A stretch of 64,000 nucleotides of DNA, from contig JADLDB010000055.1 in NCBI GenBank assembly GCA_020846875.1, positions 1 through 64,000 on the forward strand, read 5' to 3'. Origin of the DNA: Myxococcales bacterium. GTDB taxonomy: Bacteria > Myxococcota > Myxococcia > Myxococcales > Myxococcaceae. This document shows, in pieces, positions 18,836 through 28,569 of the stretch (position 1 is its first letter; every line of letters begins with the position of its first letter). The position numbers were made by a program, and so were the translations under genes. Under the pieces are notes generated by a model. The model was not told the DNA's origin. It did no database searches and was given only the letters and a program-made list of their open reading frames with translations.

Positions 18836-19942
18836 TCACTGGCAGAGGCCGGTGCTGGCGTTGCAGGTGCGGCCGGGGGCGCAGCCCACGAAGGCGCAGT
18901 CGTAGAAACACACGCCCTGGGCCCCTGTTCCACCGTCCGCCAGCGTCACCGGGACGCAGGTGGTGCCGTAGCGGCAGTTGCCGTGCTGGCTCACCGGCGC
19001 GCAGCTCCCGAGGCACTGGTTGAAGGTGGTGCCCTGCTGCACGAGGCCAATGCACTGCGAATTGGAAGGGCAGGTGCCGGAGTTGCAGCTCGGCGTGCAA
19101 TAGCCACCGGGCATGTCGGCGCCACCGTCGGGCAGGAAGGCTCCTCCCAGACAGGTGGCCGTCTCACCCGAGGGGACCACGCAGCCGGAGTTGTCAGAGC
19201 AGCCAGCGCCCGGCGCGCCGGTGGTGGTGGTGCAGTTCCCCTGTTGGTTGCAGAACTGCGTCGTCGAGCACGCCATGCAGGCCTGGCCCTGACGCCCACA
19301 CTCAGTGCCGAGCGTATTGCCGGGCACGCAGCGCCCCAGCGAGTCGCAGCAGCCCGCGCAGTTGCCCGGCCCGCAGGGAGGTCCACCGCCCCCGCCCGTG
19401 CCGCCGCCGATGCCCCCGCCACCTCCGCCACCACCTCCGCCACCTACGCCTCCGCCGCCGCCGCCCCCGATGCCGCCGCCTGTACCTCCGCCCACGCCGC
19501 CGCCCGTCCCTCCACCGACGCCGCCGCCCGTGCCTCCGCCGACGCCGCCGCCCGTGCCTCCGCCCGGACCTCCGCCGCCGCCTCCGCCGACGCCGCCGCC
19601 GGTACCGCCACCCACGCCTCCGCCCACACCGCCGCCGGTGCCTCCGCCGACGCCGCCGCCGACACCGCCGCCCGTACCTCCGCCGAAGCCACCGCCGGCG
19701 CCACCGCCGTTGCTGACGGACAGGCACACGCCGAGGCTACAGAATTGGCCCAGCACGCACTGCTGGCAGGCCTGCCCCTGCTGCCCGCAGGCGATCTGCG
19801 AGGGCGTCTGGCAGGTGCCGTTGGCGTCGCAGCACCCGAGGGAACAGGTGCTGGCGTTGCAGGGCGGCTTGCCGCCACCACAGGAGAAACCGAACAGGCC
19901 GCCGAGGGCAGCCGCCACGAGGAAGAGCCGAAGAGCGCGCAC
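18836..19942 (-). CDS. Cys-rich lipoprotein with polyglycine linker
   Basis: Secreted protein of 368 aa from GTG at 19942. It has a signal peptide (RALRLFLVAAALGGLFGF) ending in a lipobox-like FSC. Two homologous Cys modules follow the pattern C-x-GCCD-x-G-x-C ... CGxQGQACxxC ... QFC. The first lies at about residues 25-70 and the second after a glycine-rich linker of ~108 residues. The C-terminal third has further Cys pairs (CTPSCNSGTCPSNSQC and similar), resembling modules seen in myxobacterial surface lipoproteins. All Cys are probably disulfide-bonded outside the cytoplasm. No function can be assigned. Confidence 0.75.
   Translation of the reverse strand: MRALRLFLVAAALGGLFGFSCGGGKPPCNASTCSLGCCDANGTCQTPSQIACGQQGQACQQCVLGQFCSLGVCLSVSNGGGAGGGFGGGTGGGVGGGVGGGTGGGVGGGVGGGTGGGVGGGGGGGPGGGTGGGVGGGTGGGVGGGTGGGVGGGTGGGIGGGGGGGVGGGGGGGGGGGIGGGTGGGGGPPCGPGNCAGCCDSLGRCVPGNTLGTECGRQGQACMACSTTQFCNQQGNCTTTTGAPGAGCSDNSGCVVPSGETATCLGGAFLPDGGADMPGGYCTPSCNSGTCPSNSQCIGLVQQGTTFNQCLGSCAPVSQHGNCRYGTTCVPVTLADGGTGAQGVCFYDCAFVGCAPGRTCNASTGLCQ
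19384..19708 (-). repeat. Low-complexity GGGxGGG-coding tandem repeat
   Basis: About 325 bases coding, on the minus strand, for a Gly-rich run interrupted every third or seventh residue by T, V, I, A, F or P (GGGTGGGVGGG units). It links the two Cys modules of the lipoprotein at 18836-19942. The plus strand of the same stretch is an open Pro-rich frame, which is a shadow. Such repeats can change length by slippage. Confidence 0.85.
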
Positions 19943-20074
19943 AGTGGGGTGAAGACACCCGACCCTGGCCCGGTGCGCAAGGCCCACGTCAAGGATCAGC
20001 CCTGCTCGTCGCCTGTTCGACTGTAAAACGCCGCCGTGGACGGCCGGGCCCAATGCTGACAAACCACCCGGGCC

Positions 20075-20545
20075 ATGAGCGACCCCACCGCCGACACCCT
20101 CACTGGACGCCTGCTGGCCGACAAGGGCAAGCGCCCCGTCATCCTCGCTGACTGCGTGAAGCTGATCGACGAAGAGGTGGCCAGCAAGGGCGGCCTGTCC
20201 GGCCTGGCGATCAAGGCGGCGTACAAGGTGGTGTGCGCGGTGAAGCCGGGCATCATCCGCGAGTCGATGGACCAACTGCTGGACGACTTCGTCCACCGCC
20301 TCGAGCCCTTCTACGTCGACCACCGGAAGGACGGCGCGGCGCCGGGCGCCTTCGGGGAGACGCTGAACAAGCGCGGCGCGGAAGTGGCTGACGCGCTGCT
20401 GGGCATCACCGACGACCGCGCGAAGAAGGCCAGGCACGCCACCTTGAAGGGCGCCTACGAGAAACTGCGCCCCCAGGCGAAGAAGCACGTGGAGGAGGCG
20501 GTGCCGCGCGTGGGCCGTACCCTGGCTGCTCACCTGGGGACCTAG
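20075..20545 (+). CDS. Conserved hypothetical protein (DUF6918-like)
   Basis: Small soluble protein of 156 aa without signal peptide or membrane helix. It is mostly helical, with a conserved-looking core CVKLIDEEVASKGGLSGLAI and a Lys-rich C-terminus (AYEKLRPQAKKHVEEA). It resembles an uncharacterised family I recall as DUF6918; this was not verified. It is divergent from the Cys-rich lipoprotein gene across 132 bases and is followed after 7 bases by another uncharacterised gene, so the two are probably an operon. Confidence 0.75.
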   Translation: MSDPTADTLTGRLLADKGKRPVILADCVKLIDEEVASKGGLSGLAIKAAYKVVCAVKPGIIRESMDQLLDDFVHRLEPFYVDHRKDGAAPGAFGETLNKRGAEVADALLGITDDRAKKARHATLKGAYEKLRPQAKKHVEEAVPRVGRTLAAHLGT

Positions 20546-20552
20546 AGCGCCG

Positions 20553-21248
20553 ATGAGCTTCCGCGACCGGACCGACGCCGAGCGCGCCCTGCAGCGCTGG
20601 CCTTCCAGAAACCTGGAGCAGCTCTTCGAGGACCTGGCCGAGCTCGGCCACCGCTGGAAGGACGGGGACGAGGTGCGGGTGCCGCGCGTCACCCTCTTCC
20701 TGCGCAGCGGCCGCGAGGTGACCGGCTTCGTGCTGGACGTGTACGGCGACCGCGCCGGCGGGCGCACCGTGCTGATCCGCTCTCCGGCCGCCGCACACCC
20801 CGCGGGGGTCGACGTCACCCACGTCCCCTGGGCCACCCTCGACGCCGTGACGGTGCACGACGTGGCCGCCTGGGACCGGCCGCCGGCCGACGCGCCTCCG
20901 CCACCCACCCGCGAGGAGCTGCTGGCCCGCGCCGCCTCCGCCACCGAGCTGCTGGCCGAGAAGGTGGGCACGCCCATCGCCTTCGAGCTGGAGCTGGGCG
21001 ACGACGAGGCCGCGCTCGAGCCGCTCGGCTGGTTGCTCCGCCTGGCCCAGCGGGTGCTGCTGGAAGTGGCCGCCGCGCCGGCCAGCGCCGATGCGCTGCG
21101 CGGCCGCGTCAAGGCGGTCAAGCTGGCGCTGGGTATTCAGCCGCTCACGTCCTTCGCCGACGGCTCCTTGATCATCACCACCCCCTCGGCCTGGAACAAG
21201 CGCGCCACCGCGCAGTCCCTGCGCCGCGAGCTGGAAGCGCTGCTGTAG
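20553..21248 (+). CDS. Hypothetical protein, possible Sm-like N-terminal fold
   Basis: Soluble protein of 231 aa, no signal or membrane segment. Residues about 40-100 (VPRVTLFLRSGREVTGFVLD) have the alternating-strand pattern of Sm-like or similar small beta-barrels. The rest is helical with an Ala/Leu-rich C-terminus. I do not recognise the family. It starts 7 bases after the preceding gene, in the same direction, and ends 49 bases before the kinase gene. Confidence 0.6.
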   Translation: MSFRDRTDAERALQRWPSRNLEQLFEDLAELGHRWKDGDEVRVPRVTLFLRSGREVTGFVLDVYGDRAGGRTVLIRSPAAAHPAGVDVTHVPWATLDAVTVHDVAAWDRPPADAPPPPTREELLARAASATELLAEKVGTPIAFELELGDDEAALEPLGWLLRLAQRVLLEVAAAPASADALRGRVKAVKLALGIQPLTSFADGSLIITTPSAWNKRATAQSLRRELEALL

Positions 21249-21297
21249 GGAAAAGCCGATCCCCTCCCGAAGCAAGCTGCTCTAGACTGCCGCCGGG

Positions 21298-23472
21298 GTG
21301 GATACGCCGGGTCAACCCACGTGGATCGGCCAGTACCGTCTGACGTCGCGACTGGCGACGGGCGGAATGGCCGAGGTGTACGTCGGGCGGCACGTCGACG
21401 AGGCAGGCACCCTGGGGCCGATGGTGGCGGTGAAGAAGCTGTTGCCCCACCTGGTGAAGGACACCTCCATCGTGAGGATGTTCCTCAACGAGGCGCGGAT
21501 CACCGCGCAGATCCAGCACCCCAACGTGGTGCGCATCTTCGAGCTGGGCCAGGTGGACGGCGAGCCCTTCATCGCCATGGAGCTCCTGGAAGGGCACACC
21601 TGGGCCGACCTGCGCAACCGCGCCGCCGAGAACGGCCGCCGCATGCCGATGGGCGTCGCCCTCTACATCCTCACCCAGGCGTGCCGGGGGCTGGACGCCG
21701 CGCACAAGGCCAAGGGCGACGACGGCCAGCCGCTCGCGCTGGTGCACCGCGACTTCACGCCCGACAACATCCACGTGGGGGTCCACGGCGAGGTGAAGGT
21801 CATCGACTTCGGCATCGCCAAGACGGCGTCGTGGGGCGCGGGCACCGAGCCGGGCACACTCAAGGGCAAGTTCTTCTACATGTCGCCCGAGATGATCCTC
21901 GCCAAGCCCGTCGATCACCGGGCCGACGTGTTCGCCGCGGGGGTGATGCTGTACGAGCAGCTGTGCGGCCGCCGGCCCTTCACCGGCACCAGCGTGGACG
22001 AAGTGGTGATGAAGATCGCCACCGGCAAGCCCACGCCGCCCACCACGTACGATCCCGCCGTGCCGTCGCCGCTGGAGGCGATCTGCCTGGCGGCGCTCAA
22101 CCGCAACGTGGACTCCCGCTTCCAGTCCCTGGAGGTGCTGGCCGACGCGATCGAAGCGGTGGGCGGTGAGGCCCAGGTGGCCTCGGCGGAGGAGGTGGCC
22201 CAGTACGTCAACTCCCTCTTCCCGGAGAAGGACGACGCGACGCGGATGACGCTGCGCCGCGCGCGCGAGGTCGACCCGTCGCACCCCGGCACGCGCCTGC
22301 CCCAGCCCGGCGAGCCGCTGGGCGCCACCATGCCCACGCCCCAGCGCGTCGATGAGGCGCGCGTGGCCAGCCGCGCCACCGACTACGTGCCGGTCTTCGA
22401 GCCGCCGGGGAGCGGCGCCTCCCAGCCCGTGGACGACTCTCCCGAGCCGCCCACCCAGATGGAGCGGCCGGTGCTCCCGGACCTCAACGCCGATCGCCCC
22501 GCCTCGCTGGCGCCGGAGGAGCTGCCGAAGCGCTCGCGCACCCCCATCTTCGTCGGCGTGGGCGTGCTGGTGGCGCTGGTGCTGATCGCGATGATCGGCT
22601 TCCGCGAGCCGTCCTTCTCGCCCACCGAGCGGCTGGCCCTGGCCGAGAAGGCCACGCCCGAGGAGCGGCTCGAGCTGCTGGAGCCCCTGGTGAAGGCGCC
22701 GGACGTCACCGAGGAGCAGCTCAAGGCGGCGGCTGGCATGGTGCGGGACGCGAAGGACTGGAAGCTGACGCTGGAGCTGGTGGACGCGTGGCTGCTCAAG
22801 AACCCGAAGAGCTTCGACGCCCGGCTGGTGGAAGCCGAGGCGGCCACCGCGGCCCGCTTCGGCAAGCGCGCGGAGACGGCCATCGCCGAGGCCTCGAAGC
22901 TTTCCCCCGATGATCCCCGGCCGGACGCGGCCCTGGCCCGGCTGCGCGAGCTGCAGGGCGACTCGAGCGGCGCCCTGGAGGGCTGGACCCAGGCTGCGCG
23001 CAAGAGCAAGGGCACCACGGAGTACCTCGCGCGCCAGGGCTACTGGTTCTCCCAGGCCGGCCGATTGGACGAAGCCGAGCTGGCGCTCAACAAGGTGATG
23101 CGGGCGAAGCCGGATCCAGCGACGGCCGCCGAATTGGGCTTCGTGAAGTTCCGCAAGTCGAAGCCCGACGAGGCGCTCCGGCTGCTCAAGGGCGCGGTGA
23201 AGGACGACCCAGGGCTGATGGTGGCCCACTACTACCTGGGCGCGGTGCTGGTGCAGAAGGGCGACCTGGCCGCCGCGCGCGAAGCGTACACCGCCGCCGA
23301 CGCGCTGGCGGGAGACGACGCGCGGCCCCTGACGGCCCTGTGCGAGCTTGAAGCCATGGCCGGCCCCGAGGGTCAGCTGGAGGCGGCGAAGAAGAAGCTC
23401 AAAGAGCGCTTCCCGAAAGACGCCGAGGCGATCATCACCCGCTGCTCCGTCCCCCCCACGCCCCCCCTTTAA
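21298..23472 (+). CDS. Ser/Thr protein kinase with C-terminal TPR region
   Basis: Membrane-anchored Hanks-type kinase of 724 aa from a GTG start. The kinase domain (about 10-290) has the glycine loop LATGGMAEVYVG, catalytic Lys in VAVKKL, HRDFTPDN and DFGIAK. Thr replaces the usual Lys of the HRDxKxxN loop, as in many myxobacterial kinases. A Pro-rich juxtamembrane linker leads to one transmembrane helix (FVGVGVLVALVLIAMIGF, about 420-440). The extracytoplasmic remainder is TPR-like repeats, probably for protein contacts. A TAGACT -10-like element lies 9 bases before the start and no ribosome-binding site is evident. Confidence 0.92.
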   Translation: MDTPGQPTWIGQYRLTSRLATGGMAEVYVGRHVDEAGTLGPMVAVKKLLPHLVKDTSIVRMFLNEARITAQIQHPNVVRIFELGQVDGEPFIAMELLEGHTWADLRNRAAENGRRMPMGVALYILTQACRGLDAAHKAKGDDGQPLALVHRDFTPDNIHVGVHGEVKVIDFGIAKTASWGAGTEPGTLKGKFFYMSPEMILAKPVDHRADVFAAGVMLYEQLCGRRPFTGTSVDEVVMKIATGKPTPPTTYDPAVPSPLEAICLAALNRNVDSRFQSLEVLADAIEAVGGEAQVASAEEVAQYVNSLFPEKDDATRMTLRRAREVDPSHPGTRLPQPGEPLGATMPTPQRVDEARVASRATDYVPVFEPPGSGASQPVDDSPEPPTQMERPVLPDLNADRPASLAPEELPKRSRTPIFVGVGVLVALVLIAMIGFREPSFSPTERLALAEKATPEERLELLEPLVKAPDVTEEQLKAAAGMVRDAKDWKLTLELVDAWLLKNPKSFDARLVEAEAATAARFGKRAETAIAEASKLSPDDPRPDAALARLRELQGDSSGALEGWTQAARKSKGTTEYLARQGYWFSQAGRLDEAELALNKVMRAKPDPATAAELGFVKFRKSKPDEALRLLKGAVKDDPGLMVAHYYLGAVLVQKGDLAAAREAYTAADALAGDDARPLTALCELEAMAGPEGQLEAAKKKLKERFPKDAEAIITRCSVPPTPPL

Positions 23473-23473
23473 A

Positions 23474-24178
23474 GTGAGCCGCCGCCTCGTCTTGAACGCG
23501 GACGACTTCGGGTACGACCCGGCCGTCACCGCGGGCATCGTGGAGGCGATGACGATGGGCGTGGTGAGCTCGACGACGATGATCGTCAACTCGCCGTGGT
23601 CTGCTGACGCGGCCGGGCGCGCGGCGGGGCTGTCCGTCGGCCTCCACCTCAACCTGGTGCGCTTCGAGGCGGTGAGCGAGCCGGGCCGGGTGCTGGAGGA
23701 GCAGGCACTGTCGTCGCTCTCCGCGGACTTCGTGGCGAAGGAGACCCAGGCGCAGCTATCGAAGCTCGAGTCGCTGCTGGGGCGGCGGCCCACGCACCTG
23801 GACGTGCACAAGCACGCGCACCGGGAGCCGGCGGTGCTGGAGGGCCTCGCGCGCACGGCGAGGGCGTGGGGCCTGTCGGTGCGCAGCATCTCCGACGGGA
23901 TGCGCGCGGCGCTGCGGGCCCGGGGCGTCGGGACCAACGACGCCTTCCTCGGGGACGCGGGGCTGGAGGCGTACTGGACGCTGGAGCGCTTCGAGGCGCA
24001 GCTGGACTGCCTGCCCGCCCATGGCCTGGTGGAGCTGATGTGTCACCCGGGGCACCGGCCTTCCCACGTCACCAGCGGCTACGGCGCGCAGCGGGAAGTC
24101 GAGCTGGCCACCTTCGTCGATCCCCGGGCCCGGGCGGCGCTCGTGAAGCGCGGCCTCGTCCTTCAAGGCTGGGCGTGA
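23474..24178 (+). CDS. ChbG/HpnK (YdjC) family carbohydrate deacetylase
   Basis: Cytoplasmic metal-dependent deacetylase-fold protein of 234 aa. Metal-binding and catalytic motifs of the YdjC family are visible: LNADDFG near the N-terminus, HKHAHR in the middle and CHPGHR near residue 190. Known members deacetylate chito-oligosaccharides (ChbG) or act in hopanoid synthesis (HpnK); the substrate cannot be told here. GTG at 23474 begins one base after the kinase stop. The gene ends in a GTGA overlap with the CPBP protease gene, so kinase, deacetylase and protease are probably cotranscribed. Confidence 0.88.
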   Translation: MSRRLVLNADDFGYDPAVTAGIVEAMTMGVVSSTTMIVNSPWSADAAGRAAGLSVGLHLNLVRFEAVSEPGRVLEEQALSSLSADFVAKETQAQLSKLESLLGRRPTHLDVHKHAHREPAVLEGLARTARAWGLSVRSISDGMRAALRARGVGTNDAFLGDAGLEAYWTLERFEAQLDCLPAHGLVELMCHPGHRPSHVTSGYGAQREVELATFVDPRARAALVKRGLVLQGWA

Positions 24179-25035
24179 AGCACGTCTTCGTCTCCGAGGA
24201 CGGCCGTGTCCGCAGCGGCTGGGTGGTGGCCGCCTTCGCCGCCGTCGCCACGGTGGTGATGGGGGGCGCCCAGGTGGCGCTGGCGGTGACGGGCCTGGGG
24301 CAGGCGGTGCGCACGCTCGACGATCCTTCGCTCGCCTTCGTCACCTGGTCGACGGCCTTCGCGGCGCTGGCGGCGACGCTGGTGGGCCGCCTTCTGCTGA
24401 GAGAAGAGGTAGGGCTGTCGCGCACGAAGGCGGGGCGCCACTTCGCGCTGGGCCTCGGCCTCTCGCTGGGGCTGGTGGCGCTGGCCTGCGGCGTACCGGC
24501 GGTGGCGGGCGTCACCACCCTCGCGTGGAGCGGCGTCCCGGCCTCCAGGCTGGTGGTGGTGCTGGCCCAGCACGCCCTCTGCGTGGCGCCGACAGCCTTC
24601 GCGGAGGAGCTGCTGGTGCGCGGCGTGCCGCTCAAGGCGCTGTCCCGGGGGCTGCACCCGGTGGCGGCGGTGGCGATGACGGGCCTCGCCTTCGGCGCGC
24701 TGCACCTCAGCAACCCGAGCGCGTCGTGGGTGGCGGCGGTGAACGTGGCGCTGGTGGGCGCGTGGTTCGGCGCGGTGGCGGTGCGCACCCACAGCCTGTG
24801 GAAGCCGTTCGGCCTGCACGTGGGGTGGAACTTCGCGGAAGGCGTCCTCTTCGGGCAGCCGGTGAGTGGGCTCTTGCCCGGCACGTCGGTGCTGACCGCC
24901 CGCTGGCCGAAGCAGCCCGGCTTCTTCAGCGGCGGTGACTTCGGGCCTGAGGCGGCGGGGTGGACGGCGGTGCTGCTCGCGGCGGCGGTGATCGCCACGG
25001 CGCTCTGGCCCCGGCCTCAAGCGCACGCGCCTTGA
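24175..25035 (+). CDS. CPBP family intramembrane metalloprotease
   Basis: Integral membrane protein of 286 aa with about 8 hydrophobic helices, of the CAAX-protease/bacteriocin-processing (ABI) family. The family motifs are present: EELLVRG (EExxxR), FGALHLSNP (FxxxH) and a final WNFAEGVLFG. These place Glu and His ligands for metal inside the membrane. Substrates of bacterial members are mostly unknown. It overlaps the ChbG-like gene by 4 bases (GTGA). Confidence 0.9.
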   Translation: MKHVFVSEDGRVRSGWVVAAFAAVATVVMGGAQVALAVTGLGQAVRTLDDPSLAFVTWSTAFAALAATLVGRLLLREEVGLSRTKAGRHFALGLGLSLGLVALACGVPAVAGVTTLAWSGVPASRLVVVLAQHALCVAPTAFAEELLVRGVPLKALSRGLHPVAAVAMTGLAFGALHLSNPSASWVAAVNVALVGAWFGAVAVRTHSLWKPFGLHVGWNFAEGVLFGQPVSGLLPGTSVLTARWPKQPGFFSGGDFGPEAAGWTAVLLAAAVIATALWPRPQAHAP

Positions 25036-25059
25036 CTCCGCGGCGCTCACGGCTAAACG
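25032..25059 (+). promoter_or_regulatory. Candidate sigma-70-type promoter of the GldA-like operon
   Basis: TTGACT (25032-25037) and TAAACG (25054-25059) are separated by 16 bases. Transcription would start near 25066, about 4 bases before the ATG at 25070, which has no ribosome-binding site. The -35 overlaps the stop of the CPBP gene. Confidence 0.35.
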
Positions 25060-25069
25060 AGCGCTCGCG

Positions 25070-26001
<932 letters not shown>

Positions 26002-26005
<4 letters not shown>

Positions 26006-26727
26006 TGCGCAACGTGATGCTGATCGCCCGCCGCGAGCTGGCCGCGTACCTGCGCACCATGAGCGGCTACGTGATCATCGCGGTGATGCTCTTCATCGAC
26101 GGGCTGTTGTTCAACGCCTTCGCCGTCCCCGGCACCGCCAAGAAGTCCAGCGAGGTGCTGGCCGACTTCTTCACCATGACCAGCGGCATCACCATGGTGG
26201 GCGCCGTCTTCCTCTCCATGCGCCTCATCGCAGAGGAGCGGCAGACCGGCACCATCTCGCTGCTCTACAGCTCGCCCCTGCACGACGTCGAGATCGTCCT
26301 GGGCAAGTTCCTCGCGGCCTTGGGCTTCCTCTTCGTCTTCTTCGCCTCCACCCTCTACATGCCGGCGCTGGTGGCGGCCTACGGCAAGGTGTCCCTGGGC
26401 CACGTCTTCTCCGGGTACTTCGGCCTCACCCTGGTGGGCGCGGCCAGCCTGGCCATCGGCGCCTTCGGCAGCTCGCTCACCCGCAGCCAGGTGGTGGCGG
26501 CGGTGCTGTCGGGGGTGATGTGCCTGGCGCTCACCACCTGCTGGCTGCTCACCAAGGTGACCGACCGCCCGCTCACCGAGATCGTCACCCAGTTGGCCTG
26601 GTGGGGCCACTTCGACGCGTTCCGCACCGGGCTGGTGCACGTCAAGCACGTGACGTACTTCGCGCTGGTCACCTTCCTGGCGCTCTTCGCCGCCACGCGC
26701 GTGCTGGAAGCGCGGAGGTGGAGGTAG
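26002..26727 (+). CDS. ABC transporter permease, GldF-like
   Basis: Inner-membrane permease of 241 aa with 6 predicted helices, ABC-2 type. It begins with the typical RRELAAYLRTMSGYV, then the helix-loop EERQTGTISLLYSSPL diagnostic for this class. GTG at 26002 overlaps the ATPase stop; an ATG at 26005 is the alternative. The next gene follows after 3 bases. Confidence 0.9.
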
Positions 26728-26730
26728 GCC

Positions 26731-28569
26731 ATGACGCTCTCCATTCTCCTCGGTGTGGGCCTGGTGCTGGCGTGGGTCGGCGAGCGGATCGTCGAGAACC
26801 CCACCGCCCGCGGCGCGTTGACCGGCCTGGGCGTGCTGCTGGTGGCCGTGTCCTTCGTGCTGCGCCTGGTGAAGAGCCGCCAGGGGGAAGCCGACGCGCG
26901 CCGCATCCACCGCTGGCTGGCCAGCTTCTCCGGCCTGTCCCTGGGGGCGCTGGTGCTGTACGCGGCGCAGTCCGATCTCTACACCCGCGCCTTCGGGGCC
27001 TCGCTGGAGTCGTCGAGCCCGACGCTGGCCGGGCTGCTGGCCGCGCTGTGGCCGGCGCTCCTCGTCACCGCGCTCGCGCCCACGCTGCTGATGGAGCTGT
27101 CCTTCGCCTCCATGGTGCTCGCCCCCAGGCTGGAGGCGGGCCGCGTGCAGGAGGCGATGTTCTCGGGCCTGGCGCTCTCCTTCGTCCTCACCTTCGCCTT
27201 CTCGGCGCAGTACGTGGCCAGCGAGCGCGACAGCAAAGCCGACCTGTCCTACTTCCGCGTGGCGCGGGCAGGCGAGGCGACGAAGAAGCTGGTCGCCTCC
27301 ATGGACGAGCCGCTGGAGGCGTACCTCTTCTTCCCGCCGGGCAGCGACAGCGCCGAGGCCGTGAAGGGCTACTTCGAGGAGCTCCAGGTCGCCTCACCGC
27401 TGCTCAAGGTGACGACGCTGGACTACGCGCTCGAGCCCGCGAAGTCGAAGGAGCTGGGCGTCACCGGCAACGGCACGGTGGTGCTGAAGAAGGGCGCGCG
27501 GAAGGAGAGCGTCTTCATCGCCGTGGAGATCGAGAAGGCGCGCACGCAACTGCGCGGACTGGACGCAGAGATCCAGAAGCGGATCCTGCAGGTCGCCAAG
27601 TCCCGCCGCACCGTGTACCTCACCGCCGGCCACGGAGAGCGCACGCAGGATCCGCTGGGCGGCGCCGATCAACGCGCCACCATCGAGATCCTCTACAAGA
27701 CGCTGCAGGATCAGAACTTCGACGTGCGCACCCTGTCCGCCGCCGAAGGGCTGGGCCAGGAGGTGCCAAAGGACGCCGCCGCCGTCTTCGTGCTGGGGCC
27801 CACCCAGCCCTTCACCCAGCCGGAGGCCGACGCCCTGGCCGCCTACGAGCAGCGCGGCGGGCGCCTCTTCCTCGCGCTCGATCCCGAGGCCGGCCTCACC
27901 TTCGAGGAGCTGCTCAAGCCCCTGGGCCTGTCGATGAAGGCCCAGCGGATCGCCCAGGAGCGCGGCACCGCCAACATCCGCCCGCCGCCGTCGCTGGCCG
28001 ATCGCGTCAACATCGTCACCCGCACCTTCTCTTCTCACCCCGCTGTCACCTACCTGGGGCGCGCCAACGCCGCGGTGCTCTTCGTGGGCGCCGCGCCGCT
28101 GGAGGAGCTGGGCCAGCACCCGGCCGACCTGGTGATCGACTTCGCGGTGCGCTCCATCCCCGACGCGTGGAACGACGCCAACAACAACTTCGAGTTCGAT
28201 CAAGCCTCCGGCGAGACGAAGAAGGCTCACGGCCTGGTGGCCGCCGTCACCCGCCGCGCGAAGTCCAACAAGGCGGAGGAGGAGCTGAGGGCGCTGGTGC
28301 TGTCCGACTCCGACAACATCGCCGACGAGCTGTTGCCGCTGTTGCCCGGCAACCAGTACCTGGTGGTGGACGGCTTCAAGTGGCTGCTGGGCGACGAGCA
28401 GTTGGTGGGCGCCACCAACACCGAGCAGGACGTGCCCTTGACGCGCACCCGGCAGATGGACTCGGCGTGGTTCTACGGCACCACCTTCCTCGCGCCCGTC
28501 CTGGTGCTCGGCCTGGGCCTCGTCGCGCGACGCCGCATGAAGAAGCCGTCGAAGGAGGCGAAGTCGTGA
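26731..28569 (+). CDS. Gldg family (GldG-like) membrane protein
   Basis: Protein of 612 aa. Five hydrophobic helices lie in the first ~190 residues and one near the C-terminus (about 585-605, FLAPVLVLGLGLVARRR). A large extracytoplasmic domain (about 190-580) lies between them. This domain has the GldG/IFT52-like sugar-binding-type fold pattern: TVYLTAGHGERTQDP, GGRLFLALDPEAGLTFEELL and NIADELLPLLPGNQYLVVDG. It is an accessory of the ABC unit, possibly contacting envelope polymers. It overlaps the DUF4340 gene by 4 bases (GTGA). Confidence 0.85.
   Translation: MTLSILLGVGLVLAWVGERIVENPTARGALTGLGVLLVAVSFVLRLVKSRQGEADARRIHRWLASFSGLSLGALVLYAAQSDLYTRAFGASLESSSPTLAGLLAALWPALLVTALAPTLLMELSFASMVLAPRLEAGRVQEAMFSGLALSFVLTFAFSAQYVASERDSKADLSYFRVARAGEATKKLVASMDEPLEAYLFFPPGSDSAEAVKGYFEELQVASPLLKVTTLDYALEPAKSKELGVTGNGTVVLKKGARKESVFIAVEIEKARTQLRGLDAEIQKRILQVAKSRRTVYLTAGHGERTQDPLGGADQRATIEILYKTLQDQNFDVRTLSAAEGLGQEVPKDAAAVFVLGPTQPFTQPEADALAAYEQRGGRLFLALDPEAGLTFEELLKPLGLSMKAQRIAQERGTANIRPPPSLADRVNIVTRTFSSHPAVTYLGRANAAVLFVGAAPLEELGQHPADLVIDFAVRSIPDAWNDANNNFEFDQASGETKKAHGLVAAVTRRAKSNKAEEELRALVLSDSDNIADELLPLLPGNQYLVVDGFKWLLGDEQLVGATNTEQDVPLTRTRQMDSAWFYGTTFLAPVLVLGLGLVARRRMKKPSKEAKS

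Noticed and set aside
19384-19708. CRISPR-like or satellite array
   Set aside because: The repeat is short (9-21 bases), has no spacers and is in frame inside the lipoprotein gene as polyglycine.
23474-24178. hpnK of a hopanoid operon
   Set aside because: No other hopanoid genes are in the neighbourhood, so only the family name is supported.
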